A stretch of DNA of 64,000 nucleotides from Aggregatibacter actinomycetemcomitans (GTDB taxonomy: Bacteria; Pseudomonadota; Gammaproteobacteria; Enterobacterales; Pasteurellaceae), in contig NZ_NRDF01000002.1 in NCBI RefSeq assembly GCF_003130205.1, forward strand, positions 234,337-298,336, read 5' to 3'. Under the pieces are notes generated by a model that saw only the letters and a list, made by a program, of their open reading frames with translations, made no database searches and was not told the DNA's origin. Positions 30,857 through 40,971 of the stretch are shown piece after piece. The stretch's first letter is position 1; each line of letters starts with the position of its first letter. The position numbers and the translations under genes are program-made.

Positions 30857-31720
30857 ATGCAGTACATTCTCATCGCATTGTGTTTATGGAGTAGTTCTTT
30901 TGTCGCCGGTAAATATACTTACACCATGCTCGATCCCGTGCTGATGGTGCAAATACGCTTGTTTATTGCGGCGGCGATTGTGCTGCCGATGTTTGTACGG
31001 GTTTGGAAACGCGTGCTGAAGGAGATTCGCCCGCAGGTGTGGTGGTTGGGTTTTTTAAATTATCCCGCGATTTTTTTATTGCAGTTTATCGGCTTAAGTC
31101 ATACTTCCGCGTCCAGCGCTTCCACTATGTTAGGGCTGGAGCCGTTTTTGGTGGTGCTGATCGGGCATTTTTTCTTTGGCGATAAAGCCAAAACCCATCA
31201 TTGGATTTTCGGCTTAATTGCTTTTTTAGGTGTGGCATTATTGATTTCCGGCGGTGAAGAAACCGGCAATATTAGTATCTTTGGCTGTAGCCTGGTGTTG
31301 CTTGCCGGCGTGGTTTTCGCCTCTTGCCTGCGTTGGACGCAAAAAATCATCGTGCAGCTCACCGCACAGGTTTATACCACCAGCAGTATCGTCCTCGGCA
31401 CCGTCACTTGTCTTCCTTTTACGTTATGGCTCACCCAAAGCTGGCAAATTCACTGGAACCGGCAAGGCATCGCGGGGTTATTGTATATCGGCATCGGTTG
31501 CAGCTGGCTGGCGTATTATCTCTGGAATAAAGGCATTAACAGCGTGGATTCTAATCTTGCCGGCATTTTGGTTTCATTGGAACCGGTGTTTGCCATCATC
31601 TTGGCGGTGTTGTTACTGGGCGAAAACATCAGCCCGCTTTCTTGGCTGGGGATTTTGGCGGTGGTCAGCACCACATTGATTTCCAGCGTCTATCCGCGCT
31701 TGGTACGGCGCGCGAACTAA
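30857..31720 (+). CDS. EamA/DMT-superfamily transporter
   Basis: 287-aa inner-membrane protein with ten predicted helices in two EamA repeats (about 1-130 and 143-280). The first repeat starts with the family pattern LWSSSFVAGKYTY and has LGLEPFLVVLIGHFFFGD; the second ends with SLEPVFAIILAVLLLGE. Probable drug/metabolite exporter; substrate unknown. AAGGAA precedes the ATG. Confidence 0.85.
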   Translation: MQYILIALCLWSSSFVAGKYTYTMLDPVLMVQIRLFIAAAIVLPMFVRVWKRVLKEIRPQVWWLGFLNYPAIFLLQFIGLSHTSASSASTMLGLEPFLVVLIGHFFFGDKAKTHHWIFGLIAFLGVALLISGGEETGNISIFGCSLVLLAGVVFASCLRWTQKIIVQLTAQVYTTSSIVLGTVTCLPFTLWLTQSWQIHWNRQGIAGLLYIGIGCSWLAYYLWNKGINSVDSNLAGILVSLEPVFAIILAVLLLGENISPLSWLGILAVVSTTLISSVYPRLVRRAN

Positions 31721-31740
31721 TTTAAAAAACGCCGTAAAAA

Positions 31741-31785
31741 CGCACCGCACTTTATCGTGAAGCATAAAGTGCGGTGCGTTTTTTT
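31741..31785. terminator. Inverted uptake-sequence terminator between eamA-like gene and ftsP
   Basis: CGCACCGCACTTTA (31741-31754) pairs with TAAAGTGCGGTGCG (31765-31778), a 14-bp stem followed by a T-run. Convergent genes on both sides. Confidence 0.8.
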
Positions 31786-31792
31786 CGCGTTT

Positions 31793-33205
31793 TTATTGCA
31801 CGATCATCAAGCCCATGCAGCCTTTATCCGCCAGCATGAGATCGGATGCGCCGAAGGTGAAGGGGTAATTGTTGGAAGAGGTGTTTTCAAATTTCACCAA
31901 AATAGTCACTTTACCATCGATCCAGACCGTATCTTTCCAGCCGATTTCAGCCGCTTCCAACGGTTTATCGTTAATGGATTCGACGATAAATTTTGCCCCG
32001 CGCACGGAAAATCCCACGGCGGAAGAGGCGGTGAGCGTCCAACGTTCAACGCTGTCTAATTTGGCGGAAATGTCCAAACGGCGCGGGTCGAATCGGTTTT
32101 GATTGATGTTGGCATTGGTAGTGTCAATATGGAAGCGACGTTCTTGCTGCACTTGCGCGGAGAGCGTTGCAGGCGCATCCGTTTCAAAGTGCCAGTTTTT
32201 TTCTTTTTGTTCAAAGGCGCCGGCTAAACCGTCTGGGCGTAGTTCTAAAATGGTGTTGTCAATCAGTTCGCCATCCGAACTGAAGAAGTTGCCGATTTTA
32301 TCGAAAAAGCCGCGCTTATGGCCGGCAATTAAACTGACTGCTTCGCCGTTGTTTAAATCCACCAGGATTTCGGCGCGTTCACTTGGCGCAAGATGGATAA
32401 CATTGACTTTTTTGCCTTGCGGCAGGAAACCGAGATCTTGAGCGATAAGGGTAAATTCGCGTTCGTCGTCAAAACGAATGTCGTAGGCGCGGGAAAGGGA
32501 AGCGTTCAGTAAACGTAAGCGCACCAAACCGCGCGGTGTGGTTAAATAAGGAGCTTCCTGCCCGTTGACAAATAAACGATCGCCGATGAGCGAGGTTTGA
32601 TTTTGCTGAAATAATTGCGCGCCTTCGCCGTTGAGTTGCATATCCTGCAAAATTAACGGAATGTCATCCACGCCGTATTTTTGCGGCAAGCCCAGTTTGG
32701 CGCTGTCTTTATCTTCAATCAGCCACAGCCCCACAAGCCCGCGATAAGTTTGATACGCCGCATTGGCAAGGGTGCAGGCGTGATACCAGCAGGTAGCGGG
32801 TGCTTGCGTAATCGGCACAATCGGCGCCCAGGTTTCGCCTTTGTGCAGATTTTTGGCGATACCGCCCATTAATTCACCAGAAGCCTGTAAACCCTGAATA
32901 TTCATGGCGACAAATTGCGGCAGATTATTTTTCCAATTCAATTTGGCAAAATCGCCTTTTTTGATTTTGATTGTCGGTCCGAGATAAGCGCCGTTGAAAC
33001 CCCAGACTTCGGTACGTTTTCCCGCCAGTAAGGCCGTCTGGGTGTTTTGCATACTCAGGAAAATCGGTTTGCCGCGACGGGTTTCAAACAGCGGCGGAAC
33101 GTACAACGGCGGATTGGTTGCCGCCAACAAAGGCTTAGGCACCGCAAAAAGTGCGGTGGAAAATAACGTTGTTTTTAATAATTGACGACGGGAACACGAT
33201 TTCAT
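31793..33205 (-). CDS. ftsP: Cell division protein FtsP (SufI), multicopper-oxidase fold
   Basis: Tat-exported periplasmic protein of 470 aa that stabilises the divisome under stress. The N-terminus has a twin-arginine signal [11 protein letters not shown] and a cleavage-like ALA near residue 29. Cupredoxin domains follow; [20 protein letters not shown] near 143 corresponds to SufI, which keeps the fold but not the full copper-ligand set, and the C-terminus lacks the HxHPF-type copper cluster of true oxidases. The ATG at 33205, 8 bases after the plsC stop, is preferred over one at 33250 that overlaps plsC. Confidence 0.88.
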   Translation of the reverse strand: MKSCSRRQLLKTTLFSTALFAVPKPLLAATNPPLYVPPLFETRRGKPIFLSMQNTQTALLAGKRTEVWGFNGAYLGPTIKIKKGDFAKLNWKNNLPQFVAMNIQGLQASGELMGGIAKNLHKGETWAPIVPITQAPATCWYHACTLANAAYQTYRGLVGLWLIEDKDSAKLGLPQKYGVDDIPLILQDMQLNGEGAQLFQQNQTSLIGDRLFVNGQEAPYLTTPRGLVRLRLLNASLSRAYDIRFDDEREFTLIAQDLGFLPQGKKVNVIHLAPSERAEILVDLNNGEAVSLIAGHKRGFFDKIGNFFSSDGELIDNTILELRPDGLAGAFEQKEKNWHFETDAPATLSAQVQQERRFHIDTTNANINQNRFDPRRLDISAKLDSVERWTLTASSAVGFSVRGAKFIVESINDKPLEAAEIGWKDTVWIDGKVTILVKFENTSSNNYPFTFGASDLMLADKGCMGLMIVQ

Positions 33206-33212
33206 TTGCGTT

Positions 33213-33956
33213 TTAGCCTGCTGATGAAGTTGTTTGCGCGGATTGGGCAATTTCCTGATCTAATTCGGCGATGTGTTTTTGCATCACATTGTGGCAATAT
33301 TCCGCCAGTTCGCGCACGTTTTCGCGGGTATAGCCGGAAACGTCAATGGGTTCCAGCATTTCGCAAATCACCTTGCCGTTGTTCCGGCGATTTAAATCGA
33401 TTTTGTTATGTGTAGTGGAGCAGACCACCGGCACGACAGGCACGCCGGCAGCAACGGCGGCATGAAATGCACCGGTTTTGAACGGCAATAATCCGCGTCC
33501 GCGACTGCGTGTGCCTTCCGGGAACATCCAGATGGACAGGTTATCCTGGTTTATACGACGTGCCAGTTCGGTCATGGTGTTGTGGGCTTTGGAGCGATTG
33601 TCGCGATCCAGAAAAATATTACCCGTCGCCCAATATAAAATGCCGAAAAACGGCACCCAAATCAGGCTTTTTTTACCGACGCTGACGGTGCGCGGCATCA
33701 CCATGTAGGAAATAGTCACCATGTCGTAGTTATTTTGATGGTTGCCGATATAAATGCAACGCCCGATTTTATCGGCATTCGGCGGGTAGCGATGTTCGAC
33801 GTTCAACCCGAAAAGCGGATATAGCTGACCAAACCAACGGGCGAAAATGCCCACGTTACTTGGGTTACGAAAACGAATGAAAGAATAGAGCGTGCCGAAG
33901 ACACAAATGAGGATACAGCAAAGAAGAATAATGAAAATTCTGGCGATTTTTAACAT
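33213..33956 (-). CDS. plsC: 1-acyl-sn-glycerol-3-phosphate acyltransferase PlsC
   Basis: Makes phosphatidic acid by acylating lysophosphatidate. 247 aa, N-terminal membrane helix, acyltransferase box [14 protein letters not shown] (HX4D) near residue 71 and box [15 protein letters not shown] near 143, with [10 protein letters not shown] as box IV. Co-transcribed with ftsP, the order I recall for Haemophilus. Confidence 0.95.
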   Translation of the reverse strand: MLKIARIFIILLCCILICVFGTLYSFIRFRNPSNVGIFARWFGQLYPLFGLNVEHRYPPNADKIGRCIYIGNHQNNYDMVTISYMVMPRTVSVGKKSLIWVPFFGILYWATGNIFLDRDNRSKAHNTMTELARRINQDNLSIWMFPEGTRSRGRGLLPFKTGAFHAAVAAGVPVVPVVCSTTHNKIDLNRRNNGKVICEMLEPIDVSGYTRENVRELAEYCHNVMQKHIAELDQEIAQSAQTTSSAG

Positions 33957-34066
33957 GGTAAAACCTCTTAAAATTTTGCCCCAGTATAACGAAATTAACC
34001 AATTAAGTGTATTAATAAGTACTAAATGTGCTAATCTAACGGAAAAATTTCCTGAATTAAATTCCT

Positions 34067-34798
34067 ATGCAAAAAACCTATTTTATTGCAGATTTACATC
34101 TGGCAGAAAATCGACCGCACTTATTAGCACTTTTTCGTCAATTTATGCAGGAACTGGCACCACGGGCGGAAAAATTGTATATTTTAGGCGATTTATTTGA
34201 TTTTTGGATTGGCGATGATGAACAATCCGGTTTAATTTTCGACGTACAACAGTTAATTAAAAATTTAACCCATCAAGGTGTACAGTGTTACTTTCAACAT
34301 GGCAATCGTGATTTTTTAGTAGGCGAAACCTTTGCCGATGCTTGTGGTCTAACCCTCCTACCCACTTATAAATTGATTGATTTATACGGTGTACCGACAC
34401 TGTTATGCCACGGCGACACCCTGTGTATTGATGACGTGAAATATCAGCAGTATCGTAAGAAAGTCCATCAAAAATGGCGCCAGTGGCTGTTTTTGCACTT
34501 GCCGTTAAAAGTGCGGTTAAAAATCGCAGAGAAAATTCGGGCGAAGAGCCGGCGGGATAAACAATTTAAACCGACAGAGATTATGGATGTGAATGCGGAT
34601 TTTGTGTTGCAAACGTTCGCTAAATTTCAGGTGACACAAATCATTCATGGACATACGCACCGTCAAAAACACCACGAAATTCCACCGCACTTTCACCGTA
34701 TCGTGCTCGGTGATTGGGGTGAAACTTCCTCTATTTTGGAAGTTACGTCCGATTCCATGCAGTTTATTAATGATAATCTAAGGAGTAAAAATGGCTGA
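34067..34798 (+). CDS. lpxH: UDP-2,3-diacylglucosamine diphosphatase LpxH
   Basis: Lipid A pathway pyrophosphatase giving lipid X. 243 aa with the calcineurin-like metal-binding blocks [25 protein letters not shown] near residue 44, [11 protein letters not shown] near 79 and [11 protein letters not shown] near 190. The ribosome site is weak. Divergent from plsC; overlaps the next gene by eight bases. Confidence 0.96.
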   Translation: MQKTYFIADLHLAENRPHLLALFRQFMQELAPRAEKLYILGDLFDFWIGDDEQSGLIFDVQQLIKNLTHQGVQCYFQHGNRDFLVGETFADACGLTLLPTYKLIDLYGVPTLLCHGDTLCIDDVKYQQYRKKVHQKWRQWLFLHLPLKVRLKIAEKIRAKSRRDKQFKPTEIMDVNADFVLQTFAKFQVTQIIHGHTHRQKHHEIPPHFHRIVLGDWGETSSILEVTSDSMQFINDNLRSKNG

Positions 34799-35297
34799 TC
34801 CACATATTAAATCCCCTATGGATGTTTGGGACTATGTTACCGTTATCATCTATCGTTCGGGTTTCACCCTTGCGGTGCCCATGTTATTGATGTTGCCATG
34901 GTATCCCGCAACGGCGCAAATCGGCTTATTAATTGCCGCCGCTTCTTGTGCCGCCTGTGTGCATTTATATATGAAAAATTTCCGTTATCTTTTTCAGTTC
35001 GCTATGTGGTTGGGATTGTTGTGCCAAATTTTGGGTTTTCCTCAACTTGCTTTGGGCGCGGTGTTTTTAGTGCTGGGCGGGTTAAGTTATAAAGAATATT
35101 TTTGTTTTCGTGTTTTTGCGTTAAACCTGCAACCAATATTTTTTGCAATATTATGGTTTGCCTTATTATTTCATCTGACGTGGCTTAGCACCTTATTATC
35201 GATTGTAACAGGCATTTTAATTTTATTATTAAGCATTCAAAAATGGCGTATGCCGTTACATTTCGATATTGGAGATAAAAGAAAATATCAGGTTTAA
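34791..35297 (+). CDS. DUF2301-type integral membrane protein
   Basis: 168 aa with about five membrane helices and a charged C-terminus ([18 protein letters not shown]). The N-terminus [18 protein letters not shown] and the motif [13 protein letters not shown] near residue 97 are typical of the DUF2301 membrane proteins. No known function. AAGGAG lies 8 bases before the ATG inside the end of lpxH, so translation is coupled. Confidence 0.78.
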   Translation: MADPHIKSPMDVWDYVTVIIYRSGFTLAVPMLLMLPWYPATAQIGLLIAAASCAACVHLYMKNFRYLFQFAMWLGLLCQILGFPQLALGAVFLVLGGLSYKEYFCFRVFALNLQPIFFAILWFALLFHLTWLSTLLSIVTGILILLLSIQKWRMPLHFDIGDKRKYQV

Positions 35298-35359
35298 TAT
35301 TTATGTTACTTACAATAAGCATAGAATAAAATCATAATAATTGATTATTGGAGTCATAA

Positions 35360-36037
35360 ATGAACAGGTTACAAAAGAAATATTTTATTGGTTTAACTCA
35401 TTTTTTAGGCAATGTATTAGGGCCGAAATATGAGGTGGTGTTTCATTCTTTTGAAAAAAATAAAGCCTCAATGGAGGCTATTGTCAACAGCCATGTGAGC
35501 GGCAGAAATCTCTCTTCGCCACTGAGTTCTTTTGCATCGAATATGTTGCAGGAAAAGGTTTATTTGGATAAGGATTTTATCTTTAATTACAAAGCGGTTG
35601 CCGATTCCGATAAGACAATTCGCGGTTCGACGTTTTTCATTAAAAACGGTAAGCGTTTGGAAGGGATTTTGTGTATTAATCACGATACTTCCGAACTGAT
35701 GGATGCCATGACGAAATTAATTTCTTTAGAAAATTTAGGCAATTTTATCAATGTTTTGGGGTTCGATCCGGCATTAGACCGCAGTGATGATGCCGGTATT
35801 CCTAATAAAGAAAGGTTGGAACATTCTATTGAGGAAATTCTTTCGGAATATATAGACATTAATTTATTAAATTCGGAGAAAAATCTCACCTTAAGACAGA
35901 AAGAAAATTCCATTCGGATTTTGTTCGATAAAGGCGTTTTTAATATAAAAGGCGCGATTCCCATGGTGGCAAAATATTTAAAAATATCGGTGCCAAGTGT
36001 TTATCGGTATTTAAAATTAATCAGAGGAAAAGCATAA
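35360..36037 (+). CDS. YheO/DauR-type transcriptional regulator (PAS plus HTH)
   Basis: 225 aa. An N-terminal YheO-like PAS domain (about 8-125; LGPKYEVVFHSFE, GSTFFIKN, GILCINHD) is followed by a linker and a C-terminal helix-turn-helix (about 172-222) with GAIPMVAKYLKISVPSVYRYLK as the DNA-contacting end. Relatives such as DauR control amino-acid catabolism in response to a ligand. The gene is convergent with the TyrP-like permease, so a role in controlling the tyrosine genes is plausible but not shown. GGAG precedes the ATG. Confidence 0.82.
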   Translation: MNRLQKKYFIGLTHFLGNVLGPKYEVVFHSFEKNKASMEAIVNSHVSGRNLSSPLSSFASNMLQEKVYLDKDFIFNYKAVADSDKTIRGSTFFIKNGKRLEGILCINHDTSELMDAMTKLISLENLGNFINVLGFDPALDRSDDAGIPNKERLEHSIEEILSEYIDINLLNSEKNLTLRQKENSIRILFDKGVFNIKGAIPMVAKYLKISVPSVYRYLKLIRGKA

Positions 36038-36040
36038 AAA

Positions 36041-36080
36041 TATTGACATTCTAAAGTGCGGTTAGAATGTCAATTGTTTT
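36041..36080. terminator. Bidirectional terminator with an uptake sequence as its loop
   Basis: TTGACATTCTAA (36043-36054) and TTAGAATGTCAA (36062-36073) form a 12-bp stem; the seven-base loop AGTGCGG plus the stem ends make a complete AAAGTGCGGT (36053-36062). T-rich on both strands; it separates the regulator from the permease gene. Confidence 0.85.
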
Positions 36081-36101
36081 TTATGTGCAGGCTTTACGTG
36101 A

Positions 36102-37316
36102 TTACCCTACCACCATCGGCAAGTAGCCGAGTTTGATCAGGAATGGAATGCTGACGATAATGATACCCAAAATGGAAACGAGTAGTAGCACGCCGGTGCC
36201 GCCGGGCACACGATAGGCTAAATTCGGGTGTTGTCGGCGGGCTTTCCACACCAATGCTGCCGGCAAAACCACCGCGTAGAAGGCGAACATTTGTCCGGCG
36301 TAGCCTAGCGCCAAAATGAAGCCTTCCGGATAGAAGAAGGCAAACAGCAATGGCGGGAAAAAGGTTAATATACCAAGGCAAGGTCTGTTGGCATCAATAT
36401 TGAAGGCGCGTTTGAGCAGATCTTCAATACATTCAAACAATCCTAACGCAACACCGAGGAATGAGGTAATCAATGCCAGGGCGGAGAATAGTTTGACGAC
36501 ACCTGCAACCATATCGCTGCCTGTAATGATTTTCACTGCGTTCACCAATCCGTTTAATGTCGGATCCCTACTTAAAATCTCTAAGAAGCGGGTTTGGCTT
36601 AACACGCCGTGGGTGGAAAATTGCCAAAGAATATAGCCGATAAGTGTAATCGCCGAGCCGATAGTAATGGAAATTCTCAGGGCTTTTACATCACCTTCAA
36701 GATATTTATTGAGGCAAGGAATGGAGCCGTGAAAACCGAAGGCGGTAAAAAATACCGGGCTGGCAGAAATCAATAAGGCATTATCTATTGGCATAGCCAT
36801 TAAATTATCAACATGAATTTCCGGAATCATTAAGCTAAGTACCACGAAAAAGGCAATGAGCATGGTGAAAAATAAGATTCGGTTTAAGCCATCAACAATT
36901 TTTGTTCCGATTACGATAAAAACGCCAAAAAAGACGGTAAAGAGCAGAATGGAACCTTTCATTTTAAGCTCTGGTGTGGCAAAGTCCGGCAAGGTTGATG
37001 CAAGAATTGAACCGCCGCCGGTCACATAAGCGGAGAGCAGCGCATACAGGAAAATCATAAGAACGGTGGTTGCCACAACCCGTCCGGGTCTGCCGAAGTA
37101 TTGTGCCGCGAGCGTTCCTATGCCGGCATCATATTCTGCGGTTTGATAGACTTCTACAAAAAGAAGCGCGCTGTAGGTGAGCAATACCCATAAAATACAA
37201 AGTAATCCCACCGTAAATGTGAAACTGATACCTGCCGAAGTGAGCGGCATGGCAAGCATACCCGCACCGATCATCGTTCCCGATGTAATCAGCGTACTGC
37301 CTAATGTTTTGTTCAT
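36102..37316 (-). CDS. tyrP: Aromatic amino acid permease, TyrP/TutB-like
   Basis: 404-aa HAAAP-family inner-membrane symporter with eleven helices. The N-terminus NKTLGSTLITSGTMIGAGML resembles Escherichia coli TyrP (tyrosine) more than TnaB or Mtr, as do FFTAFGFHGSIPCL near residue 188 and SFLGVALGLFECIEDLL near 291. It lies 161 bases downstream of the tyrosine phenol-lyase on the same strand; in Pantoea (Erwinia) herbicola the enzyme gene is likewise followed by tyrosine permease tutB. Tyrosine uptake for Tpl is the inferred role. Confidence 0.88.
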   Translation of the reverse strand: MNKTLGSTLITSGTMIGAGMLAMPLTSAGISFTFTVGLLCILWVLLTYSALLFVEVYQTAEYDAGIGTLAAQYFGRPGRVVATTVLMIFLYALLSAYVTGGGSILASTLPDFATPELKMKGSILLFTVFFGVFIVIGTKIVDGLNRILFFTMLIAFFVVLSLMIPEIHVDNLMAMPIDNALLISASPVFFTAFGFHGSIPCLNKYLEGDVKALRISITIGSAITLIGYILWQFSTHGVLSQTRFLEILSRDPTLNGLVNAVKIITGSDMVAGVVKLFSALALITSFLGVALGLFECIEDLLKRAFNIDANRPCLGILTFFPPLLFAFFYPEGFILALGYAGQMFAFYAVVLPAALVWKARRQHPNLAYRVPGGTGVLLLVSILGIIIVSIPFLIKLGYLPMVVG

Positions 37317-37441
37317 GAGTTTTCTCCTTTCCTGTTTCCGTAGAAAGGCTAGTCACTTCCTTATTTGACAATACATCAAACTACAATGTCACTAGAATGT
37401 TTTCGCATTTTCCTCATTAAAATTCTGACGGGATATAAGAA

Positions 37442-37469
37442 GCCCTTACTCCGTTTCCGAAGTAAGGGC
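37442..37469 (-). other. GAAA-tetraloop hairpin after tpl
   Basis: On the minus strand GCCCTTACT and AGTAAGGGC, extended by three further pairs (one G-U), close a GAAA tetraloop. No proper T-run follows, so it may be a partial terminator or an mRNA-stabilising 3' hairpin between tpl and tyrP. Confidence 0.55.
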
Positions 37470-37477
37470 AGGTATGA

Positions 37478-38914
<1,437 letters not shown>

Positions 38915-38960
38915 CTATCATCGAGTTGCGGCTATACTAATAAAAACTTTTTAGCATTAC

Positions 38961-38976
38961 TGTGAGGAATGTCACA
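38961..38976 (-). promoter_or_regulatory. CRP binding site for tpl
   Basis: TGTGAGGAATGTCACA matches the full TGTGA-N6-TCACA consensus. Its centre is 32 bases from the centre of the TAGTAT -10 element on the minus strand, as in class II CRP-activated promoters (about -41.5). CRP control of tpl is known in Pantoea (Erwinia) herbicola. Confidence 0.75.
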
Positions 38977-39027
38977 AATAATAAAAAATTATTAAAATTT
39001 AGTTTATTTTTACAAAATAATAATTTT

Positions 39028-39045
39028 TCACACAAAATAGTGTGA
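39028..39045. promoter_or_regulatory. Palindrome upstream of tpl
   Basis: TCACACAAAATAGTGTGA is a perfect 6-6-6 inverted repeat with half-sites opposite in orientation to CRP. It lies about 115 bases upstream of the predicted tpl start of transcription. Possible operator, protein unknown. Confidence 0.35.
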
Positions 39046-39136
39046 TTTTTAGACGAATTATTGAATTTTGAGAGGTGTCGTTGGAAAGAATATTAATTCT
39101 CATCTAACAGAACGGCGGAAAAATGGCAGATAAAAA

Positions 39137-39163
39137 AATAGACCCGAAAACGGGTCTATTTCA
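39137..39163 (-). terminator. Terminator after efp
   Basis: ATAGACCCG, loop AAAA, CGGGTCTAT; on the minus strand it is followed by a run of seven T residues. Confidence 0.85.
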
Positions 39164-39182
39164 TAAGATTCTTTAAATTTGA

Positions 39183-39749
39183 TTATTTCACGCGGGACAC
39201 ATATTCGCCGGAACGGGTATCTACACGAATCACTTCACCGATTTGTACGAATAACGGCACTTTCACCACGGCGCCGGTGCTTAAGGTTGCCGGTTTACCG
39301 CCGGTACCTGCGGTATCGCCTTTCAAGCCCGGATCGGTATCGACGATTTCCAACTCAACGAAGTTCGGTGGGGTCACGGTAATCGGTGCGCCGTTCCATA
39401 ATGTCACGATACAATCCGCTTGGTCTAATAACCATTTTTCGGCATCGCCCACGGCTTTGGCATCGGCGGAATATTGCTCGAAGGTTTCCGGGTGCATGAA
39501 ATACCAGAACGCATCGTCTTTGTAAGAATAAGTTAAGTTTAAATCCATAACATCAGCGGCTTCAACGGAGGTACCGGATTTGAAGTTCACATCCAATACT
39601 TTGCCGGAAATTAATTTACGAATACGGGTGCGGGTGAACGCCTGACCTTTGCCGGGTTTGACGAATTCATTTTCAACGATCACGCAAGGCTCGCCGTCTT
39701 GCATAAATTTTAGACCTGGTTTGAAATCACTGGTAGTATATGTAGCCAT
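39183..39749 (-). CDS. efp: Elongation factor P
   Basis: tRNA-shaped factor of 188 aa that relieves ribosome stalling at polyproline. The lysine to be beta-lysylated is in [13 protein letters not shown] near residue 34, and the C-terminus [19 protein letters not shown] is canonical. It is divergent from epmB, whose product makes the beta-lysine donor, with only 32 bases between start codons. Confidence 0.98.
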   Translation of the reverse strand: MATYTTSDFKPGLKFMQDGEPCVIVENEFVKPGKGQAFTRTRIRKLISGKVLDVNFKSGTSVEAADVMDLNLTYSYKDDAFWYFMHPETFEQYSADAKAVGDAEKWLLDQADCIVTLWNGAPITVTPPNFVELEIVDTDPGLKGDTAGTGGKPATLSTGAVVKVPLFVQIGEVIRVDTRSGEYVSRVK

Positions 39750-39781
39750 ATTATCCTCAAGAAAAAGATTGTTTTTTAAAA

Positions 39782-40801
39782 GTGGCTATTCTACATCAAA
39801 ACATCCCGATTAGAGAAGAACAAAGTTGGTTGGAACATCTGGCAAACGGGATTTCGGACCCGAAAATCTTATTACAACACCTGGAACTTCCCCCCGAACC
39901 GTTTAAACAAGATATTGAAGCCCGCAAACTGTTTGCCATGCGGGTGCCTTTGCCTTTCGTGGCAAAAATGGAAAAGGGCAATGCGCGCGATCCTTTGTTT
40001 TTGCAAGTGATGTCCTTTGCCGATGAGTTTCTGCAGGCGGAGGGATTCAGCAAAGATCCGCTGGAAGAACAAGAGGATAAAAATGTCGTGCCGAATATTC
40101 TGCACAAATACCATAATCGCTTGTTATTTATGGTCAAAGGCGGTTGTGCAGTCAATTGTCGCTATTGTTTTCGCCGTCATTTCCCTTATGAACAAAATAA
40201 GGGCAATAAACAAAATTGGCAGAAGGCGCTGGACTATATTGCCACCCACCCTGAAATCGAAGAAGTGATTTTATCCGGCGGCGATCCGCTTATGGCGAAG
40301 GATCATGAAATCGCCTGGTTAATAAAACACCTGGAAAATCTACCACACTTAACGCGTATGCGTATTCATTCACGTCTGCCAGTGGTGATCCCGCAACGCA
40401 TCACCGACGAATTTTGCTACATTCTGGCACAAACCCGCTTGCAAAAAATTCTGGTCACGCACGTTAATCATGCCAATGAAATTGATGAAGATTTTTCCCA
40501 TGCCATGGATAAATTAAAGAATTGCGGTGTCGTATTATTAAACCAATCGGTTTTACTGAAAAACGTGAATGACGATGCCCATATTCTGAAAGCATTGAGC
40601 GACCGTTTATTTTCAGTGGGGATTCTGCCTTATTATTTGCATTTGCTGGATAAAGTGGAAGGCGCCGCGCATTTTTATCTTGATGATGCGCAGGCGTTAA
40701 GAATTTACAAACAATTACAACGCATTACCTCCGGTTATTTAGTGCCGAAACTCGCCCGTGAAATCGGCGGCGAACCGAATAAAACCTTGTTCGCAACATG
40801 A
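39782..40801 (+). CDS. epmB: EF-P beta-lysylation protein EpmB (lysine 2,3-aminomutase)
   Basis: Radical SAM and PLP enzyme (339 aa) converting lysine to beta-lysine used by EpmA to modify EF-P. The cluster motif [18 protein letters not shown] (CxxxCxxC) is near residue 117 and GGDPLMAKD near 173; the PLP lysine region is near the C-terminus. It starts at a GTG (residues [13 protein letters not shown] as written, with Met initiation); no strong ribosome site is visible in the short divergent gap. Confidence 0.94.
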   Translation: MAILHQNIPIREEQSWLEHLANGISDPKILLQHLELPPEPFKQDIEARKLFAMRVPLPFVAKMEKGNARDPLFLQVMSFADEFLQAEGFSKDPLEEQEDKNVVPNILHKYHNRLLFMVKGGCAVNCRYCFRRHFPYEQNKGNKQNWQKALDYIATHPEIEEVILSGGDPLMAKDHEIAWLIKHLENLPHLTRMRIHSRLPVVIPQRITDEFCYILAQTRLQKILVTHVNHANEIDEDFSHAMDKLKNCGVVLLNQSVLLKNVNDDAHILKALSDRLFSVGILPYYLHLLDKVEGAAHFYLDDAQALRIYKQLQRITSGYLVPKLAREIGGEPNKTLFAT

Positions 40802-40971
40802 TATTCCGGTATCAAAAAAGCAAAAGATGTTTTAGAATAGGCGCGATTTTTTTACTTATTAATTTATGCCGTGATCGATTCGGTTTTTGTGCTGATTTCT
40901 CTCATGAAAAACGCAGAAAAAAACGACCGCACTTTTACGGCATATCGGCATAATTTCACCAGAGGTATATT

